From contig NC_049983.1 in NCBI RefSeq assembly GCF_000003815.2, positions 17,138,520 to 17,202,519 on the forward strand: 64,000 nt of DNA, read 5' to 3'. This DNA is from Branchiostoma floridae. Lineage: Eukaryota; Chordata; Leptocardii; Amphioxiformes; Branchiostomatidae. The translations under genes and the position numbers were made by a program. Of the stretch, positions 47,064-57,979 are shown piece by piece. The notes beneath the pieces are model-generated. The model worked only from the letters and a program-made list of their open reading frames with translations. It made no database searches and was not told where the DNA came from. The number at the start of each line of letters is the position of its first letter. Position 1 is the first letter of the stretch.

Positions 47064-50000
47064 TCATTGCGGTTTCTTCCCCCAAACATGTTTGACAAAC
47101 CCTTTACAAATCTTACTGAACCAGTAATAGTTCAAAACATTAAAGAGGCCACAGCCGAAGATGTAGCACAGGGAGACCTGGAAAGGAAGCTGGTGAAAGG
47201 CATTGTGGAACCACATGACCTTGAAGAGGTTGAAGGTCGCGATGGCGGTCAGGAGGACGCGAGAGAAGAAGAAGGTGACCAGCATGGCAGCGCCGTTCCA
47301 GACGTAGTAGTTGGACGTACCGTAGCCCAGCTCTTTCAGAATGGTCCTGCAAGAATGAGGCAATGTTCAAATGGCAGCTGACATAACAGCTGGTGTCATC
47401 ATTAATCTACGTTTTTATTCTTTATTACTTCCTAACCCAAAAGTGGAAAATACTATTGTCATAGTTGTATTATGATATGATAGATGTAAACCTCACAGCA
47501 AAGATTGCATGTAGCACAGTTTCTTCTCTTGTTTTTAGATAGGTGAGTTTTATCTCAAATGTATGTATTTAATGCACATTTGTAATTTCTGTTCCTGCCC
47601 TTGCATTGGGAGTTTTGATACATCACAAGCCACTTGACCAACATAGATAAGAACAAATATTATTCCTTTGTTTTGCACCAGTTTATGGACTAGATACATT
47701 TTATGACGTACCGTAAGTTGACTGTTGGATTGGAGATTTCCATCATGTAGGAGATGTTGGCGTAGTATGGCATAGCAGGGTAGCTCTGTTGGCAGGGAAA
47801 GACAATATATGTATGAAAGGGAAGACGTCATGCATTTCCTCTATCTACAAAGTGCCCACCCAAATCATAGAGGATGCTGGCGGACTACCAGTGAGGCATT
47901 GCCCGTGGCTAGTTTGTAGCCATGGGCCTTAAACTTTGACCTTAAACCACAATGCATCACTACTACACATGCACACTAGGAACTGTGAAATGGCTTATTG
48001 ATAAATTATTGCTAATTGAACAAAGGGAAAATAAGCCAAGTTCTTCTATATAATACATGTATTGCTTATCGTTTTTTCACTTTCACAATAGATCATCAGA
48101 AGTTAACATTGGAAGTCATGAAAAATATCAAGCATTTTGAAAAGTTTCTTACCGCTCCTATGTACGCTGTGAAGAGAGATGTGACATGATGGGCGATGAA
48201 GGCCTTGGTGGCTAGCTGTGGGTTCTGCAGTAATATCACCACGTCTAGAAAAAGGAAGTATGATAACTAGGATGACACTCAGGCTACCTGCAATATACTG
48301 TAAATGCATTTAATTTCGCGGTAGTGGGAAAAAGGACTTTTTGCGGTGGTTTTAAGTTCGCAGTAGCACCATGCACTGTAGTCTCTTACTGCCATGGAAA
48401 AATGTTTGTGGTGGCTTCAAATTTGCGGTGAAGGGGCCACCGCGAAAGTCTGCAAACAGTAAACCACCGCAAAAGTCTGCATTTACAGTACCAGTACTTT
48501 ATATTTGCAACCAACTAGTTTTCCAAGGGTTGTGTGCCATCATCTGTTCAGGCGGAGGCCAATGATGATGATCAGTGTAATGTACCATATACCAGTTCTT
48601 GTTTGCAATGTCTATGATGACAAGTCTTTTCTGGTCTACATAACTTTGTAATGGCTAATAACAAACCTCCTTGCTAATACTGTAGTAATACTACATCAGA
48701 TATATATTTTGTATTAAGGGCAATGACCCCTAATTGACGGCTGCGCAGAAGGTCCCTGGTGAGTCCCCACAGGATTGATTTTTAAAAGTATCAGAAGATG
48801 TGTTTTTCTTTGGAAATGTTGGCATCTTGGAGCTGTATTCTACAGGTAAGGGTTGTAGGTTTTTTATTATGTCGAAAAAAACAGACTTTTAAGCCTGTTT
48901 TGGGTGCCTGGAACACTAGAAAGAAGTTTGTTATGTAGCTGTCATTGTAGTGCCAGATGGGGTCAAAGGTCACCGAGTTGCGTTTGGATGCAAATCACCG
49001 GTCAGAAAGTTCCGAAAAGTTGAGAATGGACATTTTAGAAGCCGGGCTACCCTCTCAATGTTAGTTTTTCGAGAACGAAACGTCAGGTAGGTGACTTTTG
49101 ACAGCTTCTATTTGCCATTAAATGCATTATAAGGATAGGGAAGACATGATTGGTGGTCACTGCTCTGCCATGTTCGGGCCGGGTATTCAAGTTCAAAATT
49201 AGCAGGTGTCAAGACACTTCAAGTGATGCGGGAAGGGTTGTCAAGCATTGTCACAAGTTTTAAAGACTTCACGGAGACCCTACTCCAAGGATTGGTCCCC
49301 AGGGAGCACAGGTGTCAGGAGGGATGTGGTAAGGTTTGTGGCTTTGGTTAGACTTCATATTGTTTAGCAAAAAGTGGCACAAACAGGGCAAAATGGTAAA
49401 ATCTGCTCACCCTGTCATAAGGGGACTACTCTCCATCAGTTTAGACACCAAAATTTGTATCTAAATGCTGTTAGACCACACTTTGGAGCAGATGATGAGA
49501 GTGCATAGAATGAGGGGGGGAGGGGTAGGTGTGTCCTTTGGGGCTTATATATCATTGGGGGCCAATATGTTCCCAAAAATTGGTTATATGGGCAAAAGAA
49601 AGGCTCTACCTGACTCAACTGACTGAAATTTCTTGAGAAATTCTGCCATTTTAGTGGTTTTGGGCCTGATTTCTTACTTTCTGTACCTTTTATTGATAAT
49701 GTAATATGCACTCTCATAAAATGCTTCAAAGTCTAACCTGGCAGCTTTTCAATACAACTTTAGGTGTGTAAATGGTGGGAGAATACTTTCCTTATGCTAG
49801 AAAGATCAGCTTTTAACTTTTTCTTCAGTTTGTGTCACTTTTTGGTTAATGCTATGGAGCCTATCAAATGCCTCAAACCACTGCCAAAGCCTTGAGGAAA
49901 GTCCTCTGACACCTGCCATGAGATCCATTCCCCTGGGAGCATTCTTGGTCAGAAAGCTTTGAAACTTGGGATAATGTTTGAAAACTCTTACTCGCATCAT

Positions 50001-53000
50001 GCGAAATGATTGAAACTTGTCAATTCTCAAGTTCGGGCCCCTACAAGGGCAATGACCCCTAATTGACGGCTGCGCAGAAGGTCCCTGGTGAGTCCCCACA
50101 GGATTGATTTTTAAAAGTATCAGAAGATGTGTTTTTCTTTGGAAATGTTGGCATCTTGGAGCTGTATTCTACAGGTAAGGGTTGTAGGTTTTTTATTATG
50201 TCGAAAAAAACAGACTTTTAAGCCTGTTTTGGGTGCCTGGAACACTAGAAAGAAGTTTGTTATGTAGCTGTCATTGTAGTGCCAGATGGGGTCAAAGGTC
50301 ACCGAGTTGCGTTTGGATGCAAATCACCGGTCAGAAAGTTCCGAAAAGTTGAGAATGGACATTTTAGAAGCCGGGCTACCCTCTCAATGTTAGTTTTTCG
50401 AGAACGAAACGTCAGGTAGGTGACTTTTGACAGCTTCTATTTGCCATTAAATGCATTATAAGGATAGGGAAGACATGATTGGTGGTCACTGCTCTTAAAG
50501 ATCACTGTACCTGCCATGATATATCCCAGGTACACAGCTGAGATGAACCTCACCACTGGGGAGTTGAACCTAACACAGATAGACAAAAGAAGTAATAAAA
50601 TTGAGCATAACTGATCCACATGTAGTTTTTATGTGGTCAAACTTTTAAAAATGTACGTCCGACAAGGTTAGACAATGGAAACATATATTTTCCTCAATCC
50701 AAAGATTTCTAAAAAGATTTCTTATAGTTGAAGAGTTTGTGTGAAATTTCACATTTTTAAAAGCCATAGACTTGTCATGTCGACAGACCTTAGTGGTAGA
50801 GGCACACCAAATTCTACCTAAAACACAATGTTTGCAGAGGAAACTCACATTTTCCGTAAAAAATTTTATCAGGTTAGTAGGCCAATTGAACAAAGTCTTT
50901 AATTCTTCAGCAAACATTTTGAAAACCATCAACAAAATGAATCAATTATTAATTTTGTACTGAGGAAGGCGACAGATGGTCGTCAAAACATTTACTGAAG
51001 ATTTAAAGGGAGGTTGTACAACGAAGAAGACTTTGTTCAAGAGAAAACATTTGCTTGCGACTTACCATACTCCATCAGCAGGAAGCTCTGTGCATGTGTA
51101 GGCGTACCAGGACAAGATGGCGGTGATGGCCGCGTGGAGGCCCGCCATAAAGCTGCACAAAAACACCAATAGATCAACACCATTATATCAACAGTTGCTT
51201 CGTAACACTACTGGGTACTTAGGGACTATCACATGAAAAATAATTATGTCTAGGATAGGGGTGGGTACTGGTACAGAAAATTTGGGTCCAGGTATGGTCC
51301 AGGTCCAGAGGATTAGGTCCAGGTATTATAGACCTGATTGTTTGTGAGAAAGAGAAAGAACGATACATAAAACAATAGTCGATTTTGCTACTAAGGATTC
51401 ATTGGTGGAGTATCCGACGACCACTGGCATTTTAAAATCCTATCTTCATGTAAACAGCACTATCTTCATGTGAACAACACTAACTTCAACCAAGTTTGAC
51501 TGTAGAAACTTGGCAACACCCTCTAGGAACCCCAAAACCAATGCAAGCTTGCGAATAAAAAAAAAGTTAAATTCATTATAAATCTAACTTATTCTAAGAG
51601 GTTAGAAATGCTGAACAATGACTAAACATACAGTCAAGGTTGGACAAGTCCACTAGCCCTATTGTCCTGGGCAAGTGAAAATGCCTATCGGGCAAGTGTA
51701 TGTCCTACCCCACTTGCCTCATCGGATAAGTCAGATTTTTTCCATTGAGTAAGATTTTGATACCCTTGCTACTTTTCACAGTCATGGCATCAAGCATTGG
51801 TCAATAAAGAAAAATAAAGCCAATAACAAGAATTCCATTGATGGAATTGAAAGTACTTAGAAAAATGTCATTTCAATTTCAGGCACGAGAAAAGTTGGTT
51901 TGGGCAAGTAAATATTCTATGTACTTGCCAGATAGGACAAGTGAATTTTAGAAAACTTGTCCAACCCTGACAGTACAGTGTTATTGGTACACCCAACAAC
52001 GGATTCTTTTTTCTTCTTTCACATCTTCTTCTTTGACCTTGGAATTTATGTTGGCATTCTTTGACAAAAGTATACACTTTCCAATATTTTTTTTCAATTC
52101 ACAGCATATCTGTGCTCATTTTGCAGCTGCTTTGTACGATTTACAGTAGGGTTGAAAACTTTTTTTGAAACGGCCAAAAATTGCAATCCAGATATAATAT
52201 CAACATGGTATAACCGCTACATCCATCCTGATAATACTGTAAATGCAGAAATGTTCGCAGTGGATTAATGTTCGCGGTTTTCGCGGTGGCCGTTCAATCA
52301 CGAATTTAAAACCACCGCGAACATTTATCCATGGCAGTAAGAGACTACAGTGCATGGTGCTACCGCAAAATTAAAACCACCGCGAAAAGTCCCCTTTCCC
52401 GTTACCGCAAAATTAAATCCCCGCGAACTTAAATGCATTTACAGTATCAACACCAAGCTTAAGGTTACCAATCTGGAAATAGATTCAATTCACCCTTTAT
52501 GTTATCGCACAAGGTCAATCCGTGGGTTTTCAGTTTCCTATCCAGTTTATTTAAATCACACAGCTGTTTTGTGCCATCTGATAAGACTGTTTGTAACCAG
52601 GGTGATTCAAACATTGCACAACTTTCTTTTATTCTGGTACTAAGACATGTAAGTCAATTGATCCTACCTGGTGAACAACAAAAATGCATATGTAGCATTT
52701 ACTTCAAATTAACAGTTTGCGTCATCCTAAGTCACTTCACATTTGTGTGAAAATGCAGAGCTCTCCGATACTGCTAAATATTTCATACACAGGGACCAAC
52801 CACTAACAACCGTCAGAGGAAGGGGCTTGACCAAAATCAAAAAGCTTTTAACTTTAACATTTTGCAAAACAGAAAGTCCACAAATAAGGTAGAAAATATG
52901 CATTAGCAAATTAGAAATTCATTCATTCCATACTAGTAGTGATTGACAGGTAAATTTGTGATGATTAATTAATGATTCTTCCCTTAAGGTCTATTATGTT

Positions 53001-54688
53001 GTTTATGCCATGCATGCTGAGATAGTAACTGTTTTGGTTACAGGCGACGAGGCATTGAGATAATTTATAAACACACACAAAATGTGATATCCATGACGTA
53101 AGCCGCTTAATTGCACACCCAATTTGCCACCGAATCCCGTGCAATTTTCCGGCTTGTGCGATACTGCGAAGTTACCCAGTTGGACCGCACCGCCACAGGA
53201 TTTTAGGATTCCGAAGTGTGCGTTTATCCGACGTGCAATTAACTGGCTCCCACTGTAGTATGTCAGTACAATGTTTATTGTTTATTGACTCCTTTAGTTG
53301 ATGACAGCTTATTGATGACAGCTTATCGCTGCAACATCTACACTACCAGGAGTAATAATAACACATAACACTTGGACACAACATACACAACATGTCATTC
53401 AAAATATCATTACAAAATTATGCATTTGCCTTATCAAGTACCTCATGTACCATATTAGCTGAGCTTTCGCATGTGTTTCATTAGCTGCTGTCTAAACATC
53501 TTGGATGTACTCACAGTTTGTAACTCATGTGCTAGTTGGTTCCATTCGGATGTTGCTCTAAATGTGAAGGATTTCTCAAGACTACTTGTCTTTGGTTTCT
53601 CAGTTTTAAAGTTTTTCGGTGTTGTGACAGACAATGTTACAACAGACGTAATGGATGAAATGACAATGTACTGAATCAGATATATTTGCAATACATTATA
53701 GAGGAAACATAATAGATACAGCTAGACAGTGTGGCAGATATAATCATTTATTCCCTCTCTCGCTGTTCGTCAGTCTTATGTAAAAGGTGTATTATGTAAA
53801 ATATATATTGTATAATGCATGATAAAATTTATTTATTTATTTATTGGTTTGGCTGTTCAGCACACACAGGCAGAGCTGCCCAACTAGTATGTTACGTTAC
53901 ATATATAATACCATATACCCTTTAGAGACTATATGTATATTGCCAAAGTTTATCACAAGGTTTTTCTCGTAACATAAATGCAGAAACTTTCGCGGTGGTT
54001 TAATGTTCGTTGTTTTCGCGGCGACCGCTTCACCGCGAATCTAAAACCACAGTGAAAAGTCCATTTTCCCGCTACCACGAAATTAAATGTCCGCGAACTT
54101 AAATGCATTTACAGTATTCTCATTCCCCCTTTAGTAGCCACAAAGGTGAGTGAGGTAGGCCTCCTCAGCAGACTCCTGGGTTGGGCCTCTATTTTTCTCT
54201 CACCATGCTGTGTTTTCCCATAATTTGTGTGACATGTATTATAGTATCATTTCTTGTATACTGGAGGGGGATTTCAAGACTAAAAGACATTGCACGATAA
54301 GAAGTGGACACATACAAACGGAAAACAGTGAATAGTTTATAATGAACGTCCCAACCCATATGCCTGCTATAAACGAGGCTAAGATGGGAGGGGAGGGCGA
54401 AAAGCCGGTAGAAATTATGCACGCATGGCGGGGTGACCTTTTCGGTCGGCGCCTTCAAGGGAAAAACAAAACAAGGAAAATCTGAAGGGGAGGGGGAGAG
54501 GAACGATAACACATGTAACGTTATTTATATACCCACTAGTCATCCACGAGTATCTTCCTCTCCACAGACAACTCGCCGTACGCCTTGAAGCGGCTCCCGA
54601 AGAAGGCCGGCGAGATCTTCCTGAAGACGATGATCCATGTGAGGATGGAGCCCAGCGTAGCGACCACATGCAGCGTCTCGAAAGCCAT
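47064..54688 (-). CDS. TLCD4: TLC-domain protein, TLCD4/TMEM56 type, 6 exons, 248 aa
   Basis: Coding exons in transcript order: 54688-54537, 51152-51066, 50569-50511, 48244-48153, 47785-47712 and 47346-47064 (TGA at 47066-47064). All phases close (747 nt). It is a multi-pass membrane protein with a TRAM-LAG1-CLN8 (TLC) domain. Recognisable parts are V-S/I-S-P-A-F-F after the first helix, R-F-I-S-A-V-Y-L-G-Y-I in place of the family 'G-Y-L-I-S-D', the paired H118-H119 (F-I-A-H-H-V-T-S-L), M-E-I-S-N-P-T-V-N-L-R (family L-S-S-P-F-V-N-Q-R) and the C-terminal W-F-S-K-I-C-K-G. Human TLCD4 is about 263 aa. The biochemical role of TLCD4 is not established; related TLCD proteins affect membrane lipid composition. 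The exon 1 donor TA|GTGGGT is modest but gives gapless alignment to the recalled human sequence. Introns are large and full of transposable elements. Confidence 0.9.
47918..47999. repeat. Family E dispersed repeat copy
   Basis: 'gggccttaaactttgacctt' is followed by 'aatgcatcac' and 'gaactgtgaaatggcttatt'. Same family as 46322-46397. It lies in a TLCD4 intron. Confidence 0.65.
48296..48490. mobile_element. TA-flanked MITE with CTGTAAATGCA ends (copy 1)
   Basis: Ends are TACTGTAAATGCA and TGCATTTACAGTA. The outer TA pair fits a Tc1/mariner-type target. The interior is built of alternating 'accaccgcgaa' and 'ttcgcggtggt' words. Copies 2 and 3 are at 52235-52446 and 53974-54116, all in TLCD4 introns. 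Confidence 0.8.
48718..50494. mobile_element. 1.78-kb composite: two direct 450-bp repeats around 0.88 kb, TTAA-flanked
   Basis: 48716-49166 and 50045-50495 read the same by eye over 451 bp (offset 1329). The outer boundary is TTAA on both sides (48714-48717 and 50495-50498). The outer ends GGGCAATGACC and GGTCACTGCTC are imperfect inverted repeats (9 of 11). TTAA duplications point to piggyBac-like or Kolobok-like mobilisation; long direct repeats instead suggest an LTR-like or composite structure. LTR hallmarks (TG...CA ends, primer-binding site, purine tract) are not seen. The same 60-codon frame occurs in both repeats with no recognised product. The right end lies within 13 bp of TLCD4 exon 3. 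Confidence 0.8.
51256..51530. mobile_element. Truncated hAT-type element related to 7345-7776
   Basis: The left end TAGGGGTGGGTACTGGTAC and internal 'ggtccaggtccagagga' are shared with 40196-40514. The right inverted end is missing, so the right boundary is approximate. It lies in TLCD4 intron 1. Confidence 0.6.
51632..51972. mobile_element. hAT-like element, second copy of the 21221-21565 family
   Basis: Starts CAAGGTTGGACAAGTCCACT and ends AAACTTGTCCAACCCTG. The two copies share 'actagccctattgtcc', 'gggcaagtg' and 'gtacttgcc' blocks. 'acagt' lies at both outer edges but no full 8-bp duplication is visible. Confidence 0.7.
52235..52446. mobile_element. TA-flanked MITE with CTGTAAATGCA ends (copy 2)
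   Basis: TACTGTAAATGCAGAAATG at the left; AAATGCATTTACAGTA at the right. The interior is GC-rich and made of repeated 'ttcgcggt/accgcgaa' words, strongly self-complementary. It lies in TLCD4 intron 1. Confidence 0.8.
53110..53258. mobile_element. Pogo/Tigger-like MITE relative
   Basis: Shares 'attgcacacc', 'tttgccaccgaat', 'cccgtgcaatt', 'gttggaccgcaccgccacag' and 'cgtgcaattaactgg...ctactgta'-like parts with the nested elements at 55684 and 58012. It ends CCCACTGTAGTA. The left end is degraded. Confidence 0.5.
53275..53700 (-). mobile_element. 3' end of a non-LTR retrotransposon (LINE)
   Basis: A minus-strand frame (53455-53691) carries the motif usually found at the C-terminus of LINE reverse transcriptases: S-F-T-F-R-A-T-S-E-W-N-Q-L, then a spacer, then a short F-R-Q-Q-L helix. 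After the stop the minus strand runs through about 180 bp of AT-rich 3' tail ending in 'caataaacaataaaca'. The 5' part and catalytic domain are missing (5' truncation). It lies in TLCD4 intron 1. Confidence 0.65.
53974..54116. mobile_element. TA-flanked MITE with CTGTAAATGCA ends (copy 3)
   Basis: The right end AAATGCATTTACAGTA is intact; the left end is worn (AACATAAATGCAGAAAC). The interior matches copy 2 but is shorter by a deletion in the middle. Confidence 0.7.
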
Positions 54689-55019
54689 GGTCGACTGCGG
54701 TCAAGTGATACGAAGGCCGTATATACGGAGGATTATACGAAGACTGCACGGAGATACACAAGGACGTATACGGAGATGCGATAGTCAACACTTCCTCATC
54801 ACACAAGTGTAACGTTACTGTCATTAGCATAACAATGATATCATTGGTGGCGCGGCCTGCGGGCTCACATGGGGTTAGCAGGCAGGCCAGTATGGCTGTA
54901 GGGCGTGAAAGGGGCTTGCCGCACACTGTACCACCCAAATCCTGATCTGCGGAGCCCCAAAAGAGCACTCAAGGGACCGATAAAATCTTGTCACTGTAGA
55001 CAGGTGATCACTGTATGAT
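54689..55019. other. 5' flank of TLCD4
   Basis: Upstream of the minus-strand start codon. Includes a TATA-like 'ccgtatatac' stretch at about 54717-54730 and CG-rich sequence to about 54960, so the promoter probably lies here. No specific factor site is claimed. Confidence 0.4.
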
Positions 55020-55293
55020 ATATGATATTAATGTTTTTGTTTATGTTTATTGAATGAGGATGATGATGAATTGATTGATTGACATTGTGCATACTTCATT
55101 GTAATGCATCATTGTGCATACTTCATTGTAATGCGTAATATGATATGGTTAATGATGTTAATGATTGATTTATGCTTTATATGTGTAATTTGTTTTGATG
55201 TATTTTAATGACCATGTGTAGAGGACTCCAGGAAGATTAGTTCAATGTAACTAATGGAGATTCCTAATAAACAAACAAACAAACAAACAACAA
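55020..55293 (+). mobile_element. LINE-type 3' tail ending in (CAAA)n
   Basis: AT-rich sequence with 'gactccaggaagattag' and 'taactaatggagattcctaa', followed by 'taaacaaacaaacaaacaaa'. This is the usual 3' end of CR1-like LINEs in marine invertebrate genomes. No open frame remains. Confidence 0.6.
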
Positions 55294-55651
55294 ACTGTAG
55301 ACAGGTGATCACTGTAGATAGGACGATGCCAATGTCCGTGAATGGGGGAATGAATTATGTAAATGGCGTCAATGAAGGTAGTGCATCCAGGTAGAAAGAC
55401 ATTATACAAAAATTGCTATTATCATTATTAGCATAATCTTTATGAAAAAATATATTAACATTAGATAACACATATCAAATATATTAGAATATCATAACAT
55501 CCAGGTAGAAAGTCATTAACAAGGTTTTTAAGATAAGACTTTTTTATGTTTCAAAATTTCGTTGATGAAAGCTCCTTGATTTCATCCAGCTGCTCGAGTA
55601 ACTGTTACCTTGTGAATCTAGGAAAAAACCGCGTTTCCGGTCGCTGGACCG
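55294..55651. other. Non-coding stretch with a family D repeat fragment
   Basis: A short family D piece lies at about 55575-55612 ('catccagctgctcgagtaac'). 'acatccaggtagaaagncatta' occurs twice (about 55383 and 55497). Nothing else was found. Confidence 0.4.
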
Positions 55652-55998
55652 AATCTCCAAGCAGATCCTACGGTAGCATAAGATACAGTAGAACCCGTTT
55701 GAATGCACATTCCATTTGCCAGCGTATTTCGTGCAATTATCCCGATGGTCAACAAAGCAAAGTTATTCAGCTGGACCAGACCATCACGGGATTTGGTGAT
55801 TCCGTGCAATTAACAGAACTGTGCGGTTATCCGTTGTGCAATTAAGTCGCTTCTACTGTAGTAGCAAAAGCTGCCCGAGGAGTGAAGCCGGTCTAGGAGT
55901 GTGTTTGGCTACCGGGTAAATGTACACCTCTTGATTGACTACACTCCTTGGCCAGTTTAGCACTATCTTATGGCATCGAAGGATCTGCTTGGAGATTA
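55652..55998. mobile_element. TAATCTCC-family MITE containing a nested pogo-like MITE (copy A)
   Basis: The outer element begins AATCTCCAAGCAGATCCTAC and ends GGATCTGCTTGGAGATTA. Both flanks are GCTGGACCG (55643-55651 and 55999-56007), an exact 9-bp duplication. Inside, TACAGTAGAACCCG... (55684) to ...CTTCTACTGTA (55860) is a second inverted-repeat element with TA ends, of pogo/Tigger type. The outer element therefore inserted first and was then hit by the inner one. Confidence 0.82.
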
Positions 55999-57489
55999 GC
56001 TGGACCGACAATGGCAAAACCCTGTCCGCCCTAGCCATCTTGTCCGCCGCTGGTCACGCGAGGACATAAAGAAAAATTTCAAACCGAAATCTAAGTGGTT
56101 ACATTCAAAACAGGCAGTATTTTGCATTCTGTTAACAAATTAAAGTTTTGAAAGTTAATGAAAGAATAGTACGTAAACATTGTAACATTAATTCTTCTAT
56201 GTTTAGCTTATCAATATACGTGTGCAGTCATTATGTATGCTTAATTGCAATAAGATGTTGAAAATATTAGTAAAAATTTGTACTATTTTAGTTTTACATT
56301 GCCAAACTACATGGCTTTATCCATCTTATTAAAGTTTGCAACAAGGCAATACAGAGGGCCTCACAGGCAGCAATGCTGATTCGACTTTTTATTCGTTCCT
56401 AATGTACATAATTGACAATTGACACCGGGTACTGGCGATTTCGAGATCAAAGTATCAATACGTCAATCTATCAATACACTCAGATCGTCAGAAATATAAG
56501 TCACTTGAAAAGATTATCATGGAGTCCCTTGCAATTTATCAGGGGCTGTACGACATTTAGCTTGGGGTTGGGCCGGAGAAGCATGTAAAATGTTCAAGTT
56601 CAATGTGAGGGTTAGATACCTAATTAATCAACTAACAATTCATTTATTTATTTATTAATCTTGTAGGATCGTCCCTACAACGAGTAATGTTTTCCTTCTC
56701 TTTACGGATGGATCAAATCTTTTTTTGTGACTGATTACGGATTGGAAGGCAATCTCAAAGCAAATCTAAGGATCCGCCTCACTTTCTGTTTTACAGCTTG
56801 TTTTTCCAACATTTGTACTCCAATAGCATGGCAATTTTAACGGGTTGCCTCCTCTTTGGGGTCATACATCCTAATATCTGCTTGGAGATCAGTTGCAAAC
56901 CTCACTTTTGGGGAGGTTTGTTTACAAACGCACATGTACCCATGCGTCCACATGTTCAAAAGTTGAAACAAATATGAAATAACTTGGTATTTTACATATT
57001 TTAATGTGATAAATTTTGTCGTTAGGTTAAACTACACGAAATATTTTCAAGAAACTATAGAATCGATTTTTTTATAAACAAGGGAAGACGGTTGGGGGCC
57101 CTCATTTGGTCCAGGGCCCTTAAAAATAATAAGGAACATTCTTTCTTCTGGTTGAACCAGTTCTGGATTCATCCCCAGTCGTTCAGTCTGATGCAAATCG
57201 TGGGAAGACAACACATCACGTAACGTTTGGGACTTTCTCAACTAGTTGGTCACGGCTAGTTCCCAAGTTTCTAGGATCTACAACTAAGACGGTATGTTGT
57301 ATGATATTCTTTTTACAATGTATGAGAACGTTAATGGGACGAACAGATGAAAAACGCACAATCTCTCTCATTTTTAGACACACTGGTCAACAGATTGCAC
57401 AAAGTGCGTGGAAAATGGTCTCAATTGCAACTTTGCATTCGTTTTTACCACCGTGCCCACATATGCATGTTTCCTATTTCTGTCAGCGT
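55652..57489. repeat. Segmental duplication, copy A (about 1.84 kb)
   Basis: From the outer MITE to 'tttctgtcagcg' this segment reappears at 57980-60008 in the same orientation, with scattered substitutions and small indels. No gene lies in it. It contains 'attcatttatttatttatta' and a 'gttgggggccctcatttggt' block, both shared with copy B. Confidence 0.85.
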
Positions 57490-57979
57490 TTTCCTCAATA
57501 CAATCTCCTAGCGGCCGTCGATTCTGTTCTGCATTTTTCCAAAGCGTCCAGACTTACTTATCAAGTCAATTGTATGGCATTAGCTAGCTGTAAAAAGTCA
57601 CTATCGTCGTCGAGAGGGTTTGATTTGCAGCACCCACCCCGCTGTGTTAAGCTATGGGCACAACCCGCCGTACGTGCAATTTGTCCGTACGTTTTTTTGG
57701 GAGGCCACGTCCGCTACGTATTTCTGAAAACGTTCAGGCTGTACAGGGCAGGCGCGTCGCCCGTACTGGCACGTACTGGGGGCGAATCCGCAGCCCGATG
57801 GTACACTAAGTTTTACCTGCATGTAAAGTTCTACGGCGTGTTTGCGTGCTCCAAAGTCCGTCGGATTCCCTACGAGTTCGGAGGCGGTACTTATCACTTA
57901 CTGATCCCAAAAGATTGCTCACGTTTTGGCACGTAGACAGCACGTATTTGCACATACGGCGGGTTGTGCCCTTGGCTTT
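57490..57979. other. Spacer between the two duplicated segments
   Basis: Unique sequence not present in copy A. It holds the inverted-repeat element 57656-57971. A 211-codon open frame across 57301-57936 runs through copy A sequence and this element and is not considered a gene. Confidence 0.55.
57656..57971. mobile_element. 316-bp element with 17-bp perfect inverted repeats
   Basis: It begins GGGCACAACCCGCCGTA, exactly inverted at its right end (57955-57971). The subterminal 'cgtacgtgcaa' and 'ttgcacatacg' also pair. Composition is richer in CG than its surroundings, with repeated CGTAC words. No clear target duplication (flanks TTAAGCTAT and TTGGCTTTA). It abuts the start of segmental copy B. 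Confidence 0.75.

Noticed and set aside
48716-50495. LTR retrotransposon with 451-bp LTRs
   Set aside because: No TG...CA termini, no primer-binding site or purine tract, and no gag/pol remnants; TTAA flanks and inverted outer ends fit a DNA element better. Kept as composite with the class open.
57301-57936. 211-codon open frame on the plus strand
   Set aside because: Runs from duplicated non-coding DNA into an inverted-repeat element; copy B of the duplication does not keep the frame, and no motif is present.
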